From contig JAOUOP010000030.1 of assembly GCA_029880325.1 (NCBI GenBank), forward strand, positions 29,612-93,611: DNA of 64,000 bases, read 5' to 3'. Positions within the stretch are counted from its first letter, which is position 1. Each line of letters opens with the position of its first letter. The notes below the pieces were generated by a model. That model saw nothing but the letters and a program-made list of their open reading frames with translations. It made no database searches and was not told where the DNA came from. The position numbers were made by a program, and so were the translations under genes. This DNA comes from Myxococcales bacterium. GTDB lineage: Bacteria; Myxococcota_A; Polyangia; Polyangiales; JAFGIB01. This document shows positions 31,506-40,264 of this stretch, in pieces.

Positions 31506-32087
31506 ATGGGACATTGGGGCAAGACGCTGGGCCACCTGGGGGCGTTCACACTCTGCTTGGCGAGCATGGGCTGTGACGGCCATGGCGTCTTTGGCATGTC
31601 GTGTTCCGAGGCTGGTTGCGGCTCGGCGCTCATGGTGACCGTTCCGGTTGCAGGTCCGGGCGTCGAGTTGGGGGTGACGGCGCTCAACCTGGAGGTGGAT
31701 GGTGTGGCCGGCGATTGCGAAGTTTCGGTCGAGCAGATGCAGCAGCCCCAGGACTGTGGCCAGGGTGTCCAGGCGATGCTGGAGCGCACTGCCGTGTGCA
31801 CGTCGGAAACGCATGCTGACGGAGCCGAAAGCGAGAGTTGCCGTCCCGATGGTGGTTTCGCGATTCGCGTGACTGCGGGTGGGACTCCCGCGGTGGTCAG
31901 CCTGGAGATCGTGGACGACGCGGGAGCTGCCACGCGCTTCGACCTAACGCCGCAATACGAGACGTTCTTTCCGAACGGTCCCGACTGCGAACCGGCCTGC
32001 GATGAAGCTCACATCGAGCTGGAGCCTCTCTCGCTGCAGCTCGGAGACGGCGGCGCCGCCGCTGGCGTTGCAGATGCCGGGCCGTGA
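31506..32087 (+). CDS. Predicted lipoprotein, unknown function
   Basis: A 193-aa exported protein. The signal segment ends LCLASMGCDGHG, with a Cys suitable for lipidation, although Met at position -2 is not typical. The mature part has eight further cysteines and many Val/Glu/Gly residues, suggesting a beta-rich domain with disulfides. It starts nine bases after the AhpD-like stop, preceded by GGGGAGGG, and may be cotranscribed. No family is recognised. Confidence 0.65.
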   Translation: MGHWGKTLGHLGAFTLCLASMGCDGHGVFGMSCSEAGCGSALMVTVPVAGPGVELGVTALNLEVDGVAGDCEVSVEQMQQPQDCGQGVQAMLERTAVCTSETHADGAESESCRPDGGFAIRVTAGGTPAVVSLEIVDDAGAATRFDLTPQYETFFPNGPDCEPACDEAHIELEPLSLQLGDGGAAAGVADAGP

Positions 32088-32102
32088 GCCCTGCGGGTGC
32101 GA

Positions 32103-33074
32103 CTACCGCTTTTCGTCTTTGACGAAGAAGCGGCCAAACGGCAAAGACGCGATGCGCTTCTTGCGCGAGTACTCGCGGACGAATTTGCGCGCTTCCAGAT
32201 CGTTTTCGTCGAAAGCCAGCGCCTGGCGGTAGGCGGCTGCGGCTGCGGCCTCGTCGCCCTTGGTGAGTTTGATCCGCGCCAGGGACATGTTGAGCCATTT
32301 GGAGGCTTCGACGTGTTTGCTGTCGAGTTCCAGGATCTCTTCGAAGGCTTTGATGGCGTCGGTGTAGCGCCGGTGGGCGAAGTGTCTCTTGGCATCCTTG
32401 ACGAGCGCAGGATCGACCGCTTGCCTGGGTGGCTCGCTGCTCGTGCCGCCCTCGGGGCGCCGGCTGCGTCTGACGCCCGGTTCGGCCGCTTCCATGCTGC
32501 TGTCGCTGCTGCTGCGCTTGCGCCGCCGTTGACCGCCCGCTCCAGCTTCGGCCCTGGGGGGCGCGCTCGCTCCCCGCGGCCGCACGGAGGCCGGCGCTGG
32601 CACGCTCGCCTTTGCCGGCGGCTCCATCGGCGGCGGCGGCAGCGATTTCACCAACTCCGCGGGCCGCATGGAGCCGCTGACTTCGAAGATGCGGCTGGCG
32701 TAGCTCGCGGTGGGGCTGACCGAGGATCCGTCCCAGCGGGCGTATTCGACCAGTTGGTGCATCTGCTCTTTGCGCGCCTCGTCGAGCGCGAGCAGTTCCA
32801 GGCCGACGCCCGGCTTACGACCTTCGAGAGCGGCGTGTTCGGCGTCCAGCACGTGGACCACCCGCGCCTGCAGCGGGATCTCGTGGCCCTCCGGAAGGCG
32901 CAGCACCACCTCGACCAGCGACATCACGCTGGGCGGGGAGTCGGTGGCCACGAAGAGGCCGCCCTGGCTGACGTCCGTCGCGTACAGCTCGACGAACTCG
33001 TTCCAGTTTTCACACCGGACTCGGAGCTTCTGACTGGTGGGGAAGCGCTGGCTTCTTCGCGGGCTGTCGTTCAT
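32103..33074 (-). CDS. PilZ-TPR protein
   Basis: A 323-aa cytoplasmic protein. The N-terminal PilZ domain (about 1-100) has the pattern beginning RRSQRF and the D.S.GG element TDVSQGGLFV; PilZ domains often bind cyclic di-GMP. A long Pro/Ser/Arg-rich linker (about 130-220) leads to a C-terminal TPR pair (DAKRHFAHRRYTDAIKAFEE and NMSLARIKLTKGDEAAAAAA). The gene starts at ATG 33074 rather than 33113, because the domain begins there. A second TPR-PilZ gene with reversed domain order is at 58451. The strong binding motif RXXXR is incomplete, so ligand binding is uncertain. Confidence 0.85.
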   Translation of the reverse strand: MNDSPRRSQRFPTSQKLRVRCENWNEFVELYATDVSQGGLFVATDSPPSVMSLVEVVLRLPEGHEIPLQARVVHVLDAEHAALEGRKPGVGLELLALDEARKEQMHQLVEYARWDGSSVSPTASYASRIFEVSGSMRPAELVKSLPPPPMEPPAKASVPAPASVRPRGASAPPRAEAGAGGQRRRKRSSSDSSMEAAEPGVRRSRRPEGGTSSEPPRQAVDPALVKDAKRHFAHRRYTDAIKAFEEILELDSKHVEASKWLNMSLARIKLTKGDEAAAAAAYRQALAFDENDLEARKFVREYSRKKRIASLPFGRFFVKDEKR

Positions 33075-33176
33075 CGCGCTCGAGCATCGATAATAGCCTG
33101 ATCGGGCCCCCACGTCGCCCTCCCCGAGCGCGATGGCGCGCCGTGATGTGGGCGGCCATCACACATACGACGACCG

Positions 33177-33806
33177 CTACTGCGTCATTGCGGCGGCGTC
33201 GATCGCGTCTTCGAGTTTCCAGGGATGGAAGCCGATCATGACGTCGTCTTCGATGAGGAAGACCGGCAGGGAAGTGGAGGGGTTGAGGCGCGCGAGGCGG
33301 GTGGCGGCGGCGTCGTCGTTGGCCACGTCGTATTCGCGTAGCTGAACGTCGCGGCCGAGCAGAAAGTCCCGCGAGCGGTCGCAGATGTAGCACCAGGGTG
33401 CCGCGTACATGGTGACGCGCACGCCGCGCCGGGCCTCTCGCAGCTCTTCGTAGGAGAGCATGGGCGTTTCCTCGGAGCGCCCGAGCGCGGTCGGGGCGGT
33501 TTCGGCATGCGTCTGCACATCGGTTTCCGGCGCTGAGGGGGGGGCTTGTGCCCGGCTGGGGATCTGGCCGGCCGCCGCGGCGTTTGAAGGCGCGCTTGGA
33601 CCGGTCGAGGGCGCGAGCAGGCCCCGGACCATGACGGCCAGGGTCGTGACCAGGCCCAACGCCAGCGCGTAGGTCAGGAGCCTACTGGCCAGGCTTTCGG
33701 CCTCGGGCTCGCGCACCGAAAACGGTGATCGCTCGGGCCGGCGGCACAGGACGCATTTGCCGTCGGGGGCGGCGCTCAGCTGGTGTTTGCGGCACAGCTC
33801 GGTCAT
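33177..33806 (-). CDS. Membrane glutaredoxin-like protein with zinc-ribbon-like start
   Basis: A 209-aa protein. Residues 5-21 hold C5, H8, C18 and C21, a possible small metal site. A membrane helix occupies about 44-63, followed by a Pro/Ala-rich linker and, from about 118, a glutaredoxin-like domain with the redox pair C139-Y-I-C142, a cis-Pro region TSLPVFLI and the helix GFHPWKLED. The redox domain probably faces the periplasm if the metal-site end is inside. It lies 102 bases upstream of the PilZ-TPR gene in the same direction. The start at 33806 is chosen because it adds the Cys pair directly. Confidence 0.75.
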   Translation of the reverse strand: MTELCRKHQLSAAPDGKCVLCRRPERSPFSVREPEAESLASRLLTYALALGLVTTLAVMVRGLLAPSTGPSAPSNAAAAGQIPSRAQAPPSAPETDVQTHAETAPTALGRSEETPMLSYEELREARRGVRVTMYAAPWCYICDRSRDFLLGRDVQLREYDVANDDAAATRLARLNPSTSLPVFLIEDDVMIGFHPWKLEDAIDAAAMTQ

Positions 33807-34023
33807 CGGACCCGCGCGGCGTGCGGGCCCCTGATGTCCAGTGGCTCGTCGTGTGTCGGTTGGAAATGCAGCTGAACTCGCGCCATCGCGTCTGTCCTTC
33901 CCTCGAGGACGTGCCGCCGGACGAACCTCCCGGGCAAGTCGCGACTGCCAAGCGATTGTCGCCTTTTTGAGCGCAAGTTGCCAAAATCGGGGCCATGTTG
34001 CGAACCCAGGCCCGGCGGTGTCG
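33807..34023. other. Divergent spacer, glutaredoxin/transglycosylase
   Basis: The 217-base gap between two diverging genes probably contains both promoters. An AT-richer stretch lies at 33950-34000, but no convincing box pair was found. Open frames extend through it on both strands, and none has a supported start. Confidence 0.4.
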
Positions 34024-34743
34024 ATGCGCGGTGCCGCGCTGAGTATGGCGGCGCGGGCAGCCTTGCGTGCGTTCGCCCTTGTACGCCGGCTCACTCTTTT
34101 CGGAGCCCTCGTCGCCTGCGGCGGCGCCGCTTCCGGTGCGTCGACCAGGCCGGCCCGGGCGGTCGCGGCCGGACCCATGGGTGATCCCGCCGCCGAGTGG
34201 CGGGAGCCCGCCAAGCCCGCCGAGCCCGCCGATGGCGGGACGGCGTCCGCCGATGCCGACCCCGCCGACTTCCCGCCCCCCGAGTCGCGCGAACTGCGTG
34301 CATTTACCGAGGCCGAGCTGGTTCGCATCCGCCGCGTCCAGCCCATCGTGCGCCGTGCCGCCCGCGAAAACAGCATCCCCGCCGATCTGCTCAACGGCAT
34401 TATCTGGGTCGAGAGCAAGTTCAAGACCCGCGCGCGCAATCGCCGCGGGCCCCGCGGCCTGATGCAGCTGATGCCGCGCACCGGCCGCGCCCTGGCCCGG
34501 TCCCTGGGACGCCGCTACAGGCCCTACGATCCCAGCTTCAATATTCACGCCGGTAGTCACTACTTCGCGCGCATGGTGCGCCGCTTCGACGGCAACCTGC
34601 GCCTGGCCCTGGCCGCCTATCAGATCGGTCCCGGCACCGTGCGTCGATGGGTCGAAAACCACGAGCCGCTCCCGGAACGCTGCGAGCAATACATCGCAAA
34701 TGTCTTTACCGCAGCGCGCGCTTTTCGCGAGCGCGAGTTGTGA
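34024..34743 (+). CDS. Lytic transglycosylase-like lipoprotein (SLT domain)
   Basis: A 239-aa protein. The signal peptide ends FGALVACGG with a good lipobox (LVAC, C32). A Pro/Ala/Asp-rich linker (about 33-88) leads to a goose-type/SLT transglycosylase domain: catalytic E130 in GIIWVESKF, GPRGLMQLMP, NIHAGSHYFARMV and ALAAYQIGPGTVRRW. These enzymes cut peptidoglycan between MurNAc and GlcNAc with anhydro-ring formation. The ATG at 34024 is preferred; another Met is at 34045. It ends just before the convergent FkbM gene. Confidence 0.92.
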   Translation: MRGAALSMAARAALRAFALVRRLTLFGALVACGGAASGASTRPARAVAAGPMGDPAAEWREPAKPAEPADGGTASADADPADFPPPESRELRAFTEAELVRIRRVQPIVRRAARENSIPADLLNGIIWVESKFKTRARNRRGPRGLMQLMPRTGRALARSLGRRYRPYDPSFNIHAGSHYFARMVRRFDGNLRLALAAYQIGPGTVRRWVENHEPLPERCEQYIANVFTAARAFREREL

Positions 34744-34758
34744 ACACCGATCGGCGTT

Positions 34759-35571
34759 CTACGCCGTGCGCAGCTGGGGGCTGCGCGCCACCAGGAGATC
34801 GAAGAAGCCCTCGTCGCTGCCGTCGGTGGGGATCCAGCTCAGGTTGTCCAGCATCGCTTCGATCGGCTCGAGCGCGCGCGGCGGTTGCTGCTGCTCGAGG
34901 ATGGCGCCGTGGCTGAACTGACTGCGGAGCAGGGATAGCAGTTCGTTCGCGTCATCGCCCAGGCGCACGAGCCCGGCGGGCCAGTACTCGAGGATCAGGA
35001 AGTCGATGCGCGGCAACAGCCTCCGGCCCCCGGTTAGCACGCGAAGCTCCGCGCCCTGGCTGTCGATCTTCACGACGATGGGCGGCTTCAGGGGGGCGCG
35101 CTCGAGGGCCTCGTCCAGGGTCGTCGCCGTCACCGTGATGCAGGAGTCGGGGGGGGGACCCGGGGGCGCATGGGATTCGTCCAGCAGTCGGTGGTCGCCG
35201 GAGTTGTCGGGCGACAGCGCCAGTTGCACGCGGCCGGTGTGGCGGTCGAGGGCCACGGGATGGACCTGGATGCGTTGCTGCAGACCGTGGCGGGCCACGT
35301 TGCGCCGCAGCAGGGCGCAGTTCTTCGGCTCCGGCTCGAAGGCGTGGCAGCGGGTAGGGGTGCGCTCGGCCACCGGCACCGAGACCAGGCCGATGTTGGC
35401 GCCCACGTCGATGAAGCTCCCGCCGCTGCTCAGCAGCTGGTCGGTGAGCAATGAGACCAGAGTCGGCGACCAGGTGCCGTCGCGGCGGTAGCTGTCGAAG
35501 ACGACCGCGTCATCGCTCGAGCCTTCGAAGAGGCCATATTCGCCGTCGTGTAGCAGGGTGGGATCCTGCAT
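34759..35571 (-). CDS. FkbM-family methyltransferase
   Basis: A 270-aa soluble protein with a Rossmann SAM-binding core. Motif I is FIDVGANIGLVSVPVAE (about 53-69); HAFEPEP follows with the acidic residue that binds SAM ribose; the FkbM region VVKIDSQGAELRVLTGG contains the family acidic residue after KID. Such enzymes methylate hydroxyls of sugars or small molecules. The target is unknown; the neighbouring genes do not define a pathway. The ATG at 35571 lies at a natural start. It converges with the transglycosylase gene, with only 15 bases between. Confidence 0.92.
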   Translation of the reverse strand: MQDPTLLHDGEYGLFEGSSDDAVVFDSYRRDGTWSPTLVSLLTDQLLSSGGSFIDVGANIGLVSVPVAERTPTRCHAFEPEPKNCALLRRNVARHGLQQRIQVHPVALDRHTGRVQLALSPDNSGDHRLLDESHAPPGPPPDSCITVTATTLDEALERAPLKPPIVVKIDSQGAELRVLTGGRRLLPRIDFLILEYWPAGLVRLGDDANELLSLLRSQFSHGAILEQQQPPRALEPIEAMLDNLSWIPTDGSDEGFFDLLVARSPQLRTA

Positions 35572-35613
35572 CGTTCCTTCGCCCGAATCACCCGTCGGTG
35601 ACGATCATGTCCA

Positions 35614-35649
35614 GTGGAGGGAATGCGGCCATGTGCCCGCATTGTCCAC
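35614..35649. repeat. Imperfect hairpin upstream of the FkbM and cysH genes
   Basis: AATGCGG (35622-35628) pairs with CCGCATT (35637-35643) over an 8-base loop. The stem is extended by GTGGA (35614-35618) and TCCAC (35645-35649) across small internal bulges. It lies in the 247-base gap between the divergent FkbM and cysH genes, 43 bases from the FkbM start. A DNA-binding site or leader structure are both possible. The AT-rich run at about 35700-35760, before cysH, is likely its promoter zone. Confidence 0.45.
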
Positions 35650-35818
35650 CCCAGTGCCGGGCAATTCGCCGAGCTTTCGACACCGCCGACCCGGGGCGCA
35701 GCCAAATTTGCCCGTACAAATGTTCAGTTTTAGTTAACCCCATAAAGTCGATCTGAATTTGCATGAACCCGCGGGGCTGCTAATTTCTCGCCTTCGCCAG
35801 CCCCAGCGGAGGCACCGC

Positions 35819-36871
35819 ATGCACATCACGATGGTCAAGAAGCAGCTCCTGTCGGGAGACCCCTGCCGCAAGTGCATCGAGGCCGAAGCGCTGCTGCGCT
35901 CGCGCGGCGCCTGGGACCGCATCGACCAGGTGATCTGGGCGGTGGAGGGACAGCCCGAGTCGGAGGGTATGCGGCTGGCCGAGCAGCACGGGATGGAGGC
36001 GGCACCGTTCTTCGTGGTGGACGCCGAGGGGGGGCCGGCCGTGGCCTACAGCAGCGTCTTGCGGCTGATGCGAGAGCGTTTGCGGCCGGCCGTGGCCGAA
36101 GCGAAGGGAGATGGCGGCCGTCCACAGGTGCCGAGCCGGGCGCAAAGCGCGCCCGAAGACGTGCAGGCCGCCGCCCGCGCGCTCGATGGTGCCGAGCCCC
36201 AGGATGTGCTGCGCTGGGTGCTGGCGCGTCACGGCCGCGACTGCGCCCTGGCCTTCAGCGGCGCAGAGGACGTGGCGCTCATCGACATGGCCCACAAGAG
36301 CGGGCTGCCGTTTTCGGTCTTCTGCCTCGACACCGGGCGCCTGCATCCGGAGACCTACCGCTTCATCGAAAAGGTGCGCCAGCACTACGACCTGCCCATC
36401 GAGCTGGTCTCGCCCGAGGCCGAGCCGCTGCGGGTCTTTGTTCAGAAGAAGGGCCTGTTCAGTTTCTATGACGACGGCCATCAGGAGTGCTGCGGCGTGC
36501 GCAAGGTGGCGCCCCTTCGGCGCACCCTGGCGCGTTTCAAGAGCTGGGTCACCGGCCAGCGCCGCGACCAGAGCCCCACGCGCACCGACGTGCCGACCCT
36601 GCAGCTCGACCCCGCCTTCGAGGGGCGTGAGGGGGAGCTGTGGAAGCTCAATCCGCTGGCCGGCTGGAGCTCGGAACAGACCTGGAGTTACATCCGCGCA
36701 AACGGCGTGCCCTACAACGAGCTGCACGAGCGCGGTTTTGCCTCCATCGGCTGTGAGCCCTGCACGCGGCCGACCTTGCCCAATCAGCACGAGCGCGAGG
36801 GGCGCTGGTGGTGGGAAGAAGCCACGCGCAAGGAGTGCGGGCTGCACACGGTGCACCCGGCGGCTTCCTGA
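35819..36871 (+). CDS. cysH: Thioredoxin-like/APS reductase fusion (CysH)
   Basis: The 350-aa protein reduces adenylyl sulfate to sulfite. The C-terminal portion (about 120-350) is a CysH/PAPS-reductase fold with SGAEDVALIDMA (P-loop-like), DTGRLHPETY, the iron-sulfur ligands C224/C225 (ECCGVRKV) and C312/C315 (GCEPCTRP), and C340 in KECGLH, the catalytic Cys. All four [4Fe-4S] ligands indicate the APS form. The N-terminal 85 residues are a glutaredoxin/thioredoxin-like domain with a C16-R-K-C19 pair and a PFFVVD strand. GGAGG precedes the ATG by eight bases. The fusion could supply reducing equivalents in cis. Confidence 0.92.
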   Translation: MHITMVKKQLLSGDPCRKCIEAEALLRSRGAWDRIDQVIWAVEGQPESEGMRLAEQHGMEAAPFFVVDAEGGPAVAYSSVLRLMRERLRPAVAEAKGDGGRPQVPSRAQSAPEDVQAAARALDGAEPQDVLRWVLARHGRDCALAFSGAEDVALIDMAHKSGLPFSVFCLDTGRLHPETYRFIEKVRQHYDLPIELVSPEAEPLRVFVQKKGLFSFYDDGHQECCGVRKVAPLRRTLARFKSWVTGQRRDQSPTRTDVPTLQLDPAFEGREGELWKLNPLAGWSSEQTWSYIRANGVPYNELHERGFASIGCEPCTRPTLPNQHEREGRWWWEEATRKECGLHTVHPAAS

Positions 36872-36885
36872 GGTCGCCGGCGGGT

Positions 36886-39800
36886 TCAGCCGCCCGCGAG
36901 CTGAAGCGAGTACTGCACCCGCTCGTCGTCGATCGCGTCTTCGGCGCTGTGCGCGTGGCCCATGGCGAGCGTACTGAGCTTGCTCGCCAGGGTCTCGCCC
37001 GTGAGCAGTGCGGCCAGTCGCTCGTCCTGCAGGGCGCGGGCGAGCTGTCCGTCGCAGTGCACGTTGAGTTCGATGCGGTCGCTGACCGCGAGCTGGGCCT
37101 GCTTGCGCAGGGACTGCACGCGGTTGATCAGCTCGCGCACCAGGCCTTCGTTCTTCAGCTCTTCATCCACCGTGGTGTCGAGCACTACAGTGATGGTGGC
37201 TGCACTCTCCACCACCCGGCCGGGCAGCGGGTCGCGCTCGACCAGGATGTCTTCGGCGGTGATCGCGAGGCCCTCGACTTCGGCTTCGCCGCCCTCGAGC
37301 AGCGCCTTGATCTGGGCGGCGTCGAAGCCCGCGATGGTGGCGGCTCCGGCTTTCATGGCCTTGCCCAGGCGCTTGCCCAGGCGCTTGAAGTTGGCCTTGG
37401 CGCGCAGGCTGACCAACTCCGAGTCATCCTCGGCCACCCGCAGCTCCTTGACGTTGAGTTCGCCGAGGATGTCGGCGCGGTGCTGCTCCACCGCCGCGCG
37501 CACTTCGGCGTCGGGGCTGGCCACGGTGAGCGACGGCAGCGGGCGGCGCACGCCGATGCGCTCGCGTTCGCGCAACGCAAGGCCCAGGGCCACGGTCTGG
37601 CGCACGGTGGCGACCTGCCGCTCCAGGGCCTCGTCGCGCAGCGCGGGCTCGACCTCCGGATAGGGCATCAGGTGCAAGGAGCGCCCGTTCTCGCCTTCGC
37701 CGAGGCCCACGTCCACCACGAGGCGAAGGTAGAGGGCCTCGGAGAAGAAGGGCAGGATCGGCGCGATGCAGCGCGCGGTGGTGACCAGCACACGGTAGAG
37801 CGTGTCGTAGGCTTTTTGCTTGTCCTCGGGGCTTTCGCCCTTGGCGCGCCAGTAGCGCCGGCGGCCGCGGCGGATGTACCAGTTGTTGAGGTCCTCGCAC
37901 ATCTCGAGGAAAGCGGGCACCAGGTTGTAGAGCCGGTAGTTGTCGAATTCCTCACGCATGCCCAGCACGAGGCTCTGCAGGCGCGAGAGAATCCAGCGGT
38001 CGAGTTCCACGTCGGAGTGGGCGCTGAGCGACTTTGGGCTGGGGGCCCAGCCGTCGGCGCGCGCGTAGGTGGTCAGGAAGTTGTAGGCGTTCCACAGCGG
38101 CAAGATCGCCAGGCGCACGGTGTCGCGCACGCCCTCGCCGGTGGTGTCGTTCTTGTGCTTGCCGAAGCGCATGGGCTCGGCGCGCACGGCGGGGCTGTTG
38201 ATGATGTAGGCGCGCATGGCGTCGGCGCCGAAGCTCTCCACGACCTTCATCGGGTCGGGGTAGTTCTTCAGGCTCTTGGACATCTTCTTGCCATCGGCCG
38301 CCAGGACCATGCCGTTGACGATCACGTTGCGGAACGCGGGGCGCTCGAAGATCGCCGTGGCCAACACATGCAGGGTGTAGAACCAGCCGCGGGTCTGATC
38401 GAGGCCCTCGGCGATGAAGTCGGCCGGCAGGTTCTTTTCGACGTATTCGATCTTGCTCGCGTCAAAGGGGTAGTGATTTTGGGCGTAGGGCATCGAGCCC
38501 GATTCAAACCAGCAGTCAAAGACTTCGCTGGTGCGGCGCATGGTACCCCCCGGGGTCTTCTGGGAGGGGAACGTGATAGGATCGATGGACTCGCGGTGCA
38601 TGTCGTCGAGGGAGCCGGGCTCGAGGCCCGCGAGTTTCTCGAGCTCGGCGCGTGAGCCCACGCAGACCATGTCCGAGGGATCCTCGTCGCAGCGCCAGAT
38701 GGGCAGCGGCGTGCCGAAGTAGCGGTTGCGGCTGAGGTTCCAATCGCGCGCCCCGGCCAGCCAATTGCCGAAGCGGGAGGCGCCGACGAAGTCCGGAACC
38801 CAGCGAATCTGGGCGTTGTTTTCGACCAGTGCATCGCGCATGTCCTCGACCTTCATGAACCAGGTCGAAAGCGCCATGTAGATGAGGGGCTGATCGGTGC
38901 GATAGCAGTGGGGGTAGGGGTGGACGATCACGTCCTGGTCGACCAGCCTGCCGTCGGCCTTGAGGCGCTCGACAATGCTCTTGTCGGCGTCCTTGGCGAA
39001 AAGCCCGGCGAACTCGCCCACGCTGTCGTCGAAGATGCCGTTGAGGCTCAGCGGATTGACCAGTGGCAGGCCGTGCTTTTGGCCGACCTGGAAGTCGTCT
39101 TCGCCGAAGGCCGGCGCCTGGTGCACGATGCCGGTGCCGCTGTCGGTGGTGACGTAGTCGGCGGCCACCACGTAAAAAGCCTGGCGCTTGCCGTCCAGGG
39201 GCTCGCGGTAGCGCTCGAAGAAGGGAAAGAGCGGGCGGTAGGGGCGTCCTACCAGGACCGAGCCCTTCATGCGCGCGAGTTCTTCGGTCTCGCCCACGCG
39301 CCCGCGGGCCTGGTAGTCGGCCAGGCGCCCGGGCTCCAGATAGGCCAGCTCGCCGCTGTCGACGACGCGCACCTTGACGTATTCGACGTCGGGATGCACC
39401 GCCAGCGCCAGGTTGCTCGGCAGCGTCCAGGGGGTCGTGGTCCAGGCCCACAGCGAGGCGCCCTGCTCGTCCTCGAGGGCAAAGCGCAGGGTGACGCTCG
39501 GATCCTGGCGCCGCCTGTGGCCGTCTTTCTTGGTGACGGGATCCTTTTCCTGCGGGCCCTGGGCGACCTCGAAGTTCGACAGCGGCGTGCCGAGGGCCGG
39601 CGAGACCGGCTGCACGCGATGGCCCTCGTAGATCAGGCCCTTATCCCAAAGTTGCTTGAAGACCCACCACACGCTCTCCATGAAGCTCGGGTCCATGGTC
39701 TTGTAGTCGTTGTCGAAGTCGACCCAGCGGCCCATGCGGGTGACGGTTTTTCGCCACTCGGCGGTATAGCGCAGGACGCTGGCGCGGCAGGCGGCGTTGA

Positions 39801-40179
39801 ACTCGGGTACGCCCAGGGCTTCGATCTCGGCGCGGCCGTGCACGTTCAGCTGGTCTTCGACCAGGCTCTCGATGGGCAGGCCGTGGCAGTCCCAGCCGAA
39901 GCGCCGCTCCACGCGATGGCCGCGCATGGCGAAGTAGCGCGGCACGATGTCCTTGATGGTTCCCGCCAACAGGTGCCCGTAATGGGGCAGGCCGGTGGCG
40001 AAGGGCGGGCCGTCGTAGAAGACGAAGGCGGGCTTGTCGCCTTGACCGAAGCGCTCGGGGTAGAGGCTCTTTTCGGTGATCTGATGCTGGCCCCAGTAGT
40101 CGAGCACGTCGTGCTCGAGGGCGGGCAAGTTCAGCTCGGCTTCGGGCGCAGCGAAGCCCTTGGGATCGTGGTCGGACAT
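36886..40179 (-). CDS. ileS: Isoleucyl-tRNA synthetase
   Basis: Charges tRNA-Ile with isoleucine. The 1097-aa class I enzyme has the HIGH equivalent HYGH (66-69) within GPPFATGLPHYGHL, GWDCHGLPIE, an editing domain in the middle third, and GKKMSKSLKNYPDP as KMSKS loop; the anticodon-binding C-terminal part is long and no terminal zinc Cys cluster is visible. This combination is typical of the eukaryote-like (type 2) bacterial form, which is often less sensitive to mupirocin; that property is an inference. The ATG at 40179 is preceded 85 bases away by tlpA, possibly in one operon with it. No T-box leader is visible. Confidence 0.96.
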   Translation of the reverse strand: MSDHDPKGFAAPEAELNLPALEHDVLDYWGQHQITEKSLYPERFGQGDKPAFVFYDGPPFATGLPHYGHLLAGTIKDIVPRYFAMRGHRVERRFGWDCHGLPIESLVEDQLNVHGRAEIEALGVPEFNAACRASVLRYTAEWRKTVTRMGRWVDFDNDYKTMDPSFMESVWWVFKQLWDKGLIYEGHRVQPVSPALGTPLSNFEVAQGPQEKDPVTKKDGHRRRQDPSVTLRFALEDEQGASLWAWTTTPWTLPSNLALAVHPDVEYVKVRVVDSGELAYLEPGRLADYQARGRVGETEELARMKGSVLVGRPYRPLFPFFERYREPLDGKRQAFYVVAADYVTTDSGTGIVHQAPAFGEDDFQVGQKHGLPLVNPLSLNGIFDDSVGEFAGLFAKDADKSIVERLKADGRLVDQDVIVHPYPHCYRTDQPLIYMALSTWFMKVEDMRDALVENNAQIRWVPDFVGASRFGNWLAGARDWNLSRNRYFGTPLPIWRCDEDPSDMVCVGSRAELEKLAGLEPGSLDDMHRESIDPITFPSQKTPGGTMRRTSEVFDCWFESGSMPYAQNHYPFDASKIEYVEKNLPADFIAEGLDQTRGWFYTLHVLATAIFERPAFRNVIVNGMVLAADGKKMSKSLKNYPDPMKVVESFGADAMRAYIINSPAVRAEPMRFGKHKNDTTGEGVRDTVRLAILPLWNAYNFLTTYARADGWAPSPKSLSAHSDVELDRWILSRLQSLVLGMREEFDNYRLYNLVPAFLEMCEDLNNWYIRRGRRRYWRAKGESPEDKQKAYDTLYRVLVTTARCIAPILPFFSEALYLRLVVDVGLGEGENGRSLHLMPYPEVEPALRDEALERQVATVRQTVALGLALRERERIGVRRPLPSLTVASPDAEVRAAVEQHRADILGELNVKELRVAEDDSELVSLRAKANFKRLGKRLGKAMKAGAATIAGFDAAQIKALLEGGEAEVEGLAITAEDILVERDPLPGRVVESAATITVVLDTTVDEELKNEGLVRELINRVQSLRKQAQLAVSDRIELNVHCDGQLARALQDERLAALLTGETLASKLSTLAMGHAHSAEDAIDDERVQYSLQLAGG

Positions 40180-40264
40180 GTTCGGTCACCTGCGGAAGCG
40201 GGTTTTCTGACCCATTTGTGCCCAGGTCACAAGTCTGGGAGTCGCTTCGGGCGGATGCAAAGCC

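Noticed and set aside
40180..40264. T-box or riboswitch in front of ileS
   Set aside because: The 85-base gap is too short and has no T-box sequence or specifier-loop layout.
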